Positions 1 through 4,410 of a DNA stretch of 6,773 nt are shown here, piece after piece. The stretch is from Bacteroidales bacterium. Its GTDB lineage: Bacteria; Bacteroidota; Bacteroidia; Bacteroidales; UBA7960. Each line of letters begins with the position of its first letter. Position 1 is the first letter of the stretch. Location of the stretch: NCBI GenBank assembly GCA_003557805.1, contig PWNY01000073.1, positions 1 to 6,773 of the forward strand. Direction: 5' to 3'. Made by a program: the position numbers and the translations under genes. The notes under the pieces were generated by a model. That model made no database searches and was not told the DNA's origin. It saw only the letters and a list, made by a program, of their open reading frames with translations.

Positions 1-898
1 AGAATACATCCCCTGGGTATGCCTCCCTTCCCGGGGGGCGACGCAGCAACAGCGACACCTCCCTGTAAGATACTGCCTGCTTTGAAAGATCATCATATAT
101 AACAAGCGCATGTCTGCCGGTATCCCTGAAGAACTCACCAATTGCCGCCCCTGTGAATGGAGCGAAAAACTGCATTGCGGCCGGCTCACTTGCGGAAGCG
201 GATAAAACCACAGTATAATCCATTGCCCCGTGTTTCTGGAGCTGACTTACAATATTAGCGACAGTTGAACCCTTCTGTCCGATGGCAACATAGATGCAAA
301 ATACAGGTTCGCCCTTTTCGTGGTTCTCTTTTTGATTTATAATGGTATCTATTGCAATGGCGCTTTTCCCGGTCTGGCGGTCGCCAATTATTAGCTCCCT
401 TTGCCCGCGGCCGATAGGTATCATAGCATCTATTGCCTTCAGACCGGTTTGTAACGGTTCATTTACCGGCTGGCGGAATATTACACCGGGGGCCTTTCGT
501 TCCAGGGGCATCTCATAAAGATCGCCTTCAATGGGGCCCTTTCCGTCAATTGGCTGACCAAGTGTATTTACAACCCTTCCGAGCAGCCCTTCTCCGGCCT
601 TTACCGATACAATACGCCCGGTTCTTTTTACAATATCTCCTTCCCTTAAGTTGCGGGCATCACCAAGCAAAACCACCCCGGCATTATCTTCCTCAAGGTT
701 CAGAACTACACCGGTAAGCTCTTCATCATTGCAGCTTATCATCTCTCCTGCCCAGGCGTTGCTGAGGCCATAAATACGGGCTATTCCGTCTCCAACCTGC
801 AATACGGTACCGGTCTCTTCCAGCTCGGTCTCCACACTGAACCCGGCCATTTCCTGTCGGAGTATTGCAGAAATCTCGGATGGTTTTATATCGTGCAT
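1..898 (-). CDS. atpA: F1Fo ATP synthase subunit alpha, partial (C-terminus beyond window)
   Basis: This encodes the non-catalytic nucleotide-binding alpha subunit of the F1 head, which alternates with beta in the hexamer on the cytoplasmic side of the membrane. Translating from the ATG at 898-896 gives 299 complete codons that stay open to the window edge. The N-terminal beta-barrel region contains VLQVGDGIARIYGL. The Walker A loop GDRQTGKS is at residues 172-179, with Ser where many homologues have Thr, a conservative change. The Walker B region LVIYDDLSKQ has its two aspartates at 269-270, and the family signature RRPPGREAYPGD comes near the end. E. coli alpha is 513 residues, so a little under 60% is visible; the arginine finger and C-terminal helical domain are missing. 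The ATG lies one base after the atpH stop, with no Shine-Dalgarno motif, so translational coupling is likely. The identification is firm. Confidence 0.98.
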   Translation of the reverse strand, partial: MHDIKPSEISAILRQEMAGFSVETELEETGTVLQVGDGIARIYGLSNAWAGEMISCNDEELTGVVLNLEEDNAGVVLLGDARNLREGDIVKRTGRIVSVKAGEGLLGRVVNTLGQPIDGKGPIEGDLYEMPLERKAPGVIFRQPVNEPLQTGLKAIDAMIPIGRGQRELIIGDRQTGKSAIAIDTIINQKENHEKGEPVFCIYVAIGQKGSTVANIVSQLQKHGAMDYTVVLSASASEPAAMQFFAPFTGAAIGEFFRDTGRHALVIYDDLSKQAVSYREVSLLLRRPPGREAYPGDVF

Positions 899-899
899 T

Positions 900-1445
900 T
901 TATTTATAGTTTAAATGCTTCCTGATACGGTTGTACCTGTCCTTTATACTTGCATTATACTGTTTTTCACCAAGGTTAAGAATGAAGCCCCCGATAATCT
1001 CAGGATCGACCTCCTCCTCAAATTCAATTTCACAGCTTGTCAGTTTACGGGCAGCATTCAGTGCACGTGTACGCAGCTGGCCATTTATAGGTACAGCTGT
1101 TGTGACCCTTACCGTCTCTATTCCCAGGTATTGTTTGTAGACAGTCAAATATGAGGAGGAAATGCCCTCTATTGCCTCCCCCCTCTGTTTCTTGGTGATC
1201 AACAGAAGGTATCTTAATACAAGAGGGTGTAAAAGCTTATCAAGGATACGGGCCAGTACCTTCTGCTTCTTTGACAACCTGATAACAGGACTTTTTAGTA
1301 TGATCTTGAGTTCGGGATTCTTTTTAAAAATTTCATTTACAAGCTTCATATCTGTGTAAGAGCGTTCAAGGATATTATTTTCCAGGGCCAGTGACAAAAG
1401 CGCCCTGGCATATCTCCTGTTCAGTATGTGCCTGTTCTGGGGCAT
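900..1445 (-). CDS. atpH: F1Fo ATP synthase subunit delta
   Basis: Delta (the OSCP equivalent) caps the F1 head and joins it to the b-subunit peripheral stalk. The product is 181 residues, the usual family length. The N-terminal helical domain begins with the characteristic RRYARALLSLAL (about residues 10-21). The C-terminal part ends with the family hallmark EIIGGFILNLGEKQYNAS followed by a basic helix that should contact subunit b. The gene starts at the ATG at 1445-1443, 18 bases after the atpF stop. The upstream sequence is AT-rich without a Shine-Dalgarno motif. It ends in TAA one base before the atpA start, fitting one polycistronic transcript. Sequence divergence is high in this family, but the two end motifs and the position between b and alpha leave little doubt. 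Confidence 0.96.
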   Translation of the reverse strand: MPQNRHILNRRYARALLSLALENNILERSYTDMKLVNEIFKKNPELKIILKSPVIRLSKKQKVLARILDKLLHPLVLRYLLLITKKQRGEAIEGISSSYLTVYKQYLGIETVRVTTAVPINGQLRTRALNAARKLTSCEIEFEEEVDPEIIGGFILNLGEKQYNASIKDRYNRIRKHLNYK

Positions 1446-1463
1446 AAACTTTTTAAAGATCTT

Positions 1464-1958
1464 TTAATTGCTGGCTACATCATCCAAAAGCCTGCCTACA
1501 TATTTCAGGTTCCTTTCCCTGTCACTGAACTCTTCCCTAAGAACCTTCTCCGCAATTTCCAGTGACAGCGCTGACAGCTGCCCCTTGATCTCCAGCATGG
1601 CCTCTTTTTTATACTTTTCAATCAGTTCATCAGCCTTATCCGAGATAACCCTGGCTTCCTCCCTTGCTCTATCCTTTGCACCAGTGATTATTTGCTCCGC
1701 CTCCTCTCTTGCATCGGCAACGATTTTGTCAGCTGCCTGTTGGGCTTCGGCAACCTTCTCTGTCTTCAGGGCAGCGAGCTGTGACATTTCATGCTCAATG
1801 CGTTTGGCATCGCTGAAAGATTTTGCAAGCTGCTTCTCCCTCTGGTTCAGTACTTGCAGGATAGGCTTCCAGGCGTATTTTTTCAAAATCAGTAAAACAC
1901 AGCCAAAAGCAATAGTCATCCAGAAGATAAGACCCAAACCTGGCATCAATAGTTCCAT
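1464..1958 (-). CDS. atpF: F1Fo ATP synthase subunit b
   Basis: Subunit b forms the peripheral stalk that holds the alpha/beta head against rotation. The product is 164 residues. A single N-terminal transmembrane helix spans about residues 7-25 (PGLGLIFWMTIAFGCVLLIL) and is followed by the conserved KKYAWKPIL membrane-exit segment. A long charged, alanine-rich helix from about residue 36 to 145 should form the right-handed coiled coil of the b dimer. The C-terminus (REEFSDRERNLKYVGRLL) is the expected delta-binding end. The ATG at 1958-1956 is chosen because it leaves the normal short N-terminal tail; an in-frame ATG four codons later is possible but would clip it. There is no Shine-Dalgarno motif. 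A 34-codon ORF ends two bases upstream of this start and could influence its translation. Confidence 0.97.
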   Translation of the reverse strand: MELLMPGLGLIFWMTIAFGCVLLILKKYAWKPILQVLNQREKQLAKSFSDAKRIEHEMSQLAALKTEKVAEAQQAADKIVADAREEAEQIITGAKDRAREEARVISDKADELIEKYKKEAMLEIKGQLSALSLEIAEKVLREEFSDRERNLKYVGRLLDDVASN

Positions 1959-1960
1959 GG

Positions 1961-2065
1961 TCAGATAATTTGATTATTCTTCCACAACAGGGCGTTGTAT
2001 TTGCAGCAGTTTTTGCTCCTACAAGACCCGTGACATAAAGGACCGGCAATCAACACCGTATCCAT
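1961..2065 (-). CDS. Possible 34-aa cysteine-containing micro-ORF in the atpE-atpF gap
   Basis: The 115-bp gap between atpE and atpF is the longest within the ATP synthase run, and one frame holds a complete small ORF. Its ATG is at 2065-2063, eight bases after the atpE stop, and its TGA is at 1963-1961, two bases before the atpF ATG. The predicted peptide has 34 residues with Cys at 11, 15, 20 and 21, a His at 12, and a basic, Asn-rich second half ending in NNQII. I recognise no family. It could be a small metal-binding peptide, a translated leader coupling atpF to atpE, or chance. A second frame is also open across most of this gap, from 2049 into atpF, so openness alone is weak evidence. 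The preceding bases (GTCTTTTT) show no ribosome-binding motif, although none of the neighbours has one either. Confidence 0.25.
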   Translation of the reverse strand: MDTVLIAGPLCHGSCRSKNCCKYNALLWKNNQII

Positions 2066-2073
2066 AAAAAGAC

Positions 2074-2337
2074 TTATACAAAAAGCGTCAGAAGCACAAT
2101 GACCAGTGCAAAGAAGGTAATACCCTCTATAAGCGCAGCCGCGACAACCATTGAAGAGCGAAGGTCACTGCCGGCCTCAGGCTGCCTTGCAATATTGTCA
2201 ATTGCGCTCCTGGCAATCGAAGCAATACCGAAAGCGGCACCAAATACTGCAATTACAGCCGTAAATGCTGCTCCAAGCTTCATCCACTCGTGTGCTATAT
2301 CAACACTGTTAAGTAATACAAATAAGAAGGTCATCAT
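2074..2337 (-). CDS. atpE: F1Fo ATP synthase subunit c
   Basis: Subunit c is the hairpin proteolipid that forms the rotating Fo ring. From the ATG at 2337-2335 the product has 87 residues. Helix 1 spans about 21-45, the polar loop is ARQPEAG with Arg51-Gln52-Pro53, and helix 2 spans about 61-85. The ion-binding carboxylate is Glu71 in AAALIEG. The Na+ ligands known from Ilyobacter/Propionigenium (Gln32 and Ser66) align with Ile38 and Gly72, so proton coupling is predicted. The helix-1 glycine motif is diluted (Val31, Gly33, Ala35, Gly37, Ala39). The same frame can be extended to a TTG at 2364 that overlaps the atpB stop, adding nine hydrophilic residues. I prefer the ATG, or the one directly after it at 2334, because the family begins with a short tail before helix 1. 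The gene lies between a and b as in most operons. Confidence 0.96.
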   Translation of the reverse strand: MMTFLFVLLNSVDIAHEWMKLGAAFTAVIAVFGAAFGIASIARSAIDNIARQPEAGSDLRSSMVVAAALIEGITFFALVIVLLTLFV

Positions 2338-2360
2338 TTCAAAAGATTTATGGTTTGTAA

Positions 2361-3491
2361 TCAATGGCCTGCTTTGGGCACTGCCATTCCAAAAAAGAAC
2401 GCACTAAATAACGTAAAAATATATGCTTGCAGAAAAGACACCAGTATTTTAAGGAAATTAAGGAATACAAGAAATAAAACCGTAAGCGGGGATATGGCAT
2501 ACCCCATCAGTATGCTTACCGAGCCGAGCACAAAAATAAGCGAGGTAAGGCTTAGAATAACCATATGGCCCGCCGTCATATTGGCGAACAACCTTATCAT
2601 AAGCACAAAGGGCTTGATAAAAGCCCCCGCTATCTCAATAACGGGAAGTATCGGGATCGGGAACTTTAAAAATGCAGGTACTCCAGGTGTGTTGAACATA
2701 TGCTGCCAGTATGCCTTGTTGGCATACCAGTGGGTGGTAAAAAATGTAAACATAGCCAGCACAAAGGTAACGCTGATATTGCCTGTCACATTCGCACCCC
2801 CGGGAAATACTGGCACCAGCCCCAAAAGATTGTTCAGGAAAATAAAGAAGAAGACGGTTAGCAGGTAAGGCATGAAGGTCCTGTACTTTTCATGGCCTAT
2901 AGCCAGGATGGCAATATGATCGCGCACGAACAGTATAAGGGGCTCGAAGAATAGCGGAAGGCCTTTGGGAGTTGAGTAAATGTCGGCACCCCTGTAGCTT
3001 TTCGCAATTCTGACAAACAAAAAACAAAGCAGTGCAGAGGCGAAGAATACCGCCAGCACATTCTTTGTTATTGACAGGTCAATAATGAAAGAAGCATCTG
3101 GGTCAGGTGTCCTGCCGTCAACAAGGACCCTTATCACCCGCCCCTTGCTGCGTCCTTCAGTTCCCAAAGCAAACCCTTTATACGAACTTGTTCCATGGTC
3201 AAAACGGCTGCTCGAAAACAGATATGGCCTGCCCTCGTAAATAAGTATTACTGGAAGGGGAATTGAGAATTCACGTTCACCAATGTCAAACAGATGCCAT
3301 TCATAACTGTCAAGTACGTGATCCACGATCACCTTTCTCGCATCAAAGTCCCGGCCATCCTCACCCTGGGACATCTCACCGGTATTTCCGGATGCAGCTA
3401 CCGCCTGCGGCAGTATTATAACCGAGAGCAGCAATATAAGACCCATTACGTGAACAACAGGCCGGTATCCGGAATTACTGAAAGCATGCAT
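2361..3491 (-). CDS. atpB: F1Fo ATP synthase subunit a, long Bacteroidota form
   Basis: Subunit a forms the two proton half-channels against the c-ring. The product has 376 residues, against 271 in E. coli. Residues 1-33 look like a signal peptide: a hydrophobic core MGLILLLSVIILPQ followed by AVA-A. A polar, probably periplasmic segment runs from about 34 to 138, and the first family helix starts near 143. The core is well conserved: FLNNLLGLVP at 218-227, the essential Arg300 in IRLFANMTAGH, and Gln355 in FLQAYIFTLFSA, matching E. coli Arg210 and Gln252. His309 aligns with E. coli Glu219, and Lys348 aligns with His245, which is unexpected. The ATG at 3491-3489 follows the upstream gene by 11 bases; a later in-frame ATG at Met16 would still precede the hydrophobic core. 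An overlapping ATG at 3498 is out of frame. Confidence 0.97.
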   Translation of the reverse strand: MHAFSNSGYRPVVHVMGLILLLSVIILPQAVAASGNTGEMSQGEDGRDFDARKVIVDHVLDSYEWHLFDIGEREFSIPLPVILIYEGRPYLFSSSRFDHGTSSYKGFALGTEGRSKGRVIRVLVDGRTPDPDASFIIDLSITKNVLAVFFASALLCFLFVRIAKSYRGADIYSTPKGLPLFFEPLILFVRDHIAILAIGHEKYRTFMPYLLTVFFFIFLNNLLGLVPVFPGGANVTGNISVTFVLAMFTFFTTHWYANKAYWQHMFNTPGVPAFLKFPIPILPVIEIAGAFIKPFVLMIRLFANMTAGHMVILSLTSLIFVLGSVSILMGYAISPLTVLFLVFLNFLKILVSFLQAYIFTLFSAFFFGMAVPKAGH

Positions 3492-3502
3492 AATCCATGT
3501 TT

Positions 3503-3901
3503 TTAAACCTCGGTGCTTCTGTTCTGTGTAAGTTCACGGTAAAGTTTAGTTACCTCATACAGGCTAAATATGAAATAAACGACAAAAAATGTAATTATGA
3601 ATACAACCGCTTCTTCAGGGAAGGTGAACGAATATGCCATCAGGATTCCGACATAAAACATAAACCGGACCATTGTTATTCCCAAAAAACTTCTTCCCAC
3701 CCTGTTTTTTTTCTTGCCTGCACCATAGTAAAGGATGGCCCTGGAGGTCAAAATTACCAGATAAAAGAATGGCACAATAAGCCACGACATCACAGGTGTG
3801 TACCTGTCAGGCGTCAATAAAGTAAACAGGGTGTAGGCGGCTAACACCAGCAGACCGAACCAGGTCAGACCCCTGACATACTTTCCTAGCTTAATAGACA
3901 T
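3503..3901 (-). CDS. AtpI-like four-helix membrane protein
   Basis: This predicted integral membrane protein of 132 residues sits immediately upstream of atpB, the position usually held by atpI. Four hydrophobic segments are visible at about 11-29, 38-58, 72-92 and 96-116, with a basic loop GKKKNR between the second and third. The last helix, FIITFFVVYFIFSLYEV, resembles the C-terminal helix of AtpI-type proteins, and the short charged tail should be cytoplasmic. Proteins of the AtpI group help assemble the c-ring and have been linked to Mg2+ handling; assigning that role here rests on length, topology and location rather than a catalytic motif. It starts 22 bases after bactofilin and ends 11 bases before atpB, so it is almost certainly cotranscribed. 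Annotation pipelines might call it hypothetical. Confidence 0.75.
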   Translation of the reverse strand: MSIKLGKYVRGLTWFGLLVLAAYTLFTLLTPDRYTPVMSWLIVPFFYLVILTSRAILYYGAGKKKNRVGRSFLGITMVRFMFYVGILMAYSFTFPEEAVVFIITFFVVYFIFSLYEVTKLYRELTQNRSTEV

Positions 3902-3923
3902 TGCAAGTGTTTATCAAAACACA

Positions 3924-4310
3924 TTAGCCTTTTTTCCCTTCTCCTGCGGGTTTTTGTTCAGAAGGGGTATCCTTTTCCATAGAGCATGTGCCGGTAAATC
4001 TGGCACCTGGTTCAATAGACAATTTATTGGTAATTATATCCCCTTTGAATACAGCCGTAGATTTCAGCGAAAGCAGTTCACTTACATCGGCCTTCCCTTC
4101 AACCTTGCCAGAAAAATCAGCATTTACACAAAAAATATCACCTTCCACTATACCGGTATCTCCAATTACAATTTTTCCCCTTGAACGCAGTTCGCCTATA
4201 ACTTTACCGTCAACCCTGATGTCTCCTTTTGAGTCAACTTCTCCCTTGATCGTAGTACCTGCACCTACCAGGTTTATCGCGGTATGGTCAGGTTCTTTAT
4301 GCTTAACCAT
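3924..4310 (-). CDS. Bactofilin (polymer-forming cytoskeletal protein)
   Basis: Bactofilins polymerise without nucleotides into membrane-associated filaments that scaffold cell-shape, envelope or motility proteins. The 128-residue product is a single bactofilin domain (about residues 12-110) with short polar tails. The repeating beta-helix pattern is clear: INLVGAGTTIKGEV, GDIRVDGKVIGEL, GKIVIGDTGIVEGDI, ADFSGKVEGKADV, LLSLKSTAVFKGDI and LSIEPGARFTGTC. Glycines recur at the turns and hydrophobic residues alternate, as expected for a right-handed triangular solenoid. The tail after residue 112 is a disordered-looking Glu/Lys/Pro stretch. The ATG at 4310-4308 gives the usual short N-terminal tail. 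It is the first gene after the 95-bp promoter-like spacer and probably heads the transcript that continues into the ATP synthase genes. No link to ATP synthase function can be read from the protein itself. Confidence 0.95.
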   Translation of the reverse strand: MVKHKEPDHTAINLVGAGTTIKGEVDSKGDIRVDGKVIGELRSRGKIVIGDTGIVEGDIFCVNADFSGKVEGKADVSELLSLKSTAVFKGDIITNKLSIEPGARFTGTCSMEKDTPSEQKPAGEGKKG

Positions 4311-4333
4311 TATAATTCAATTTTAGGTTTGTT

Positions 4334-4395
4334 AAAACTTTGTACAACTAATTTAGCAAAACTTTACGGCTGCCGGACAAAAATATAAAAACTTT
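4334..4395. repeat. Three direct copies of AAAACTTT in the bactofilin leader
   Basis: The octamer AAAACTTT (AAAGTTTT on the coding strand) occurs at 4334-4341, 4358-4365 and 4388-4395, that is 24 and 30 bases apart, all inside the 95-bp non-coding spacer. The copy at 4388-4395 lies between the two putative promoter elements and the other two lie downstream of the -7 element, where a bound protein could affect transcription. The spacer is very AT-rich, so chance recurrence is quite possible. No terminator-like hairpin with a T-run was seen in the spacer. Confidence 0.35.
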
Positions 4396-4410
4396 TCCCA
4401 GGCTTTCAAA
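4378..4410 (-). promoter_or_regulatory. Putative Bacteroidota-type promoter for bactofilin-atp operon
   Basis: On the minus strand, TATTTTTG at 4385-4378 matches the Bacteroidota -7 element TAnnTTTG exactly. A TTTG at 4410-4407, touching the stop codon of the upstream TPR gene, lies 21 bases before it and could be the -33 element. Published spacing is about 19, so this is slightly long. The start of transcription would fall around 4370, giving a leader of about 60 bases before bactofilin. In such AT-rich sequence the motif could arise by chance, but the position is right and this is the longest spacer upstream of the operon. Confidence 0.45.

Noticed and set aside
433..717. Plus-strand ORF of 94 codons opposite atpA
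   Set aside because: It lies wholly antisense to the highly conserved N-terminal part of alpha, resembles no family and is best explained as a shadow of that coding sequence. The same applies to the other plus-strand ORFs opposite atpH, atpF, atpE, atpB, bactofilin and porW.
1795..2049. Minus-strand 84-codon ORF spanning the atpE-atpF gap and the start of atpF
   Set aside because: It begins with TTG, overlaps two thirds of its length with atpF in another frame and shows no family resemblance. It is probably an accidental open frame, though it shows that openness in this gap is not itself evidence of coding.
3907..3922. Perfect 6-bp inverted repeat GTGTTT-ATCA-AAACAC just after bactofilin
   Set aside because: It is short, AT-rich and not followed by a T-run in the direction of transcription, so it is unlikely to terminate. 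It could at most weakly structure the region before the AtpI-like start.
4361..4380. Possible terminator after the porW-like gene around CCGGCAGCCG
   Set aside because: The inverted repeat gives only about three base pairs with a three-base loop and no following T-tract that would make an intrinsic terminator.
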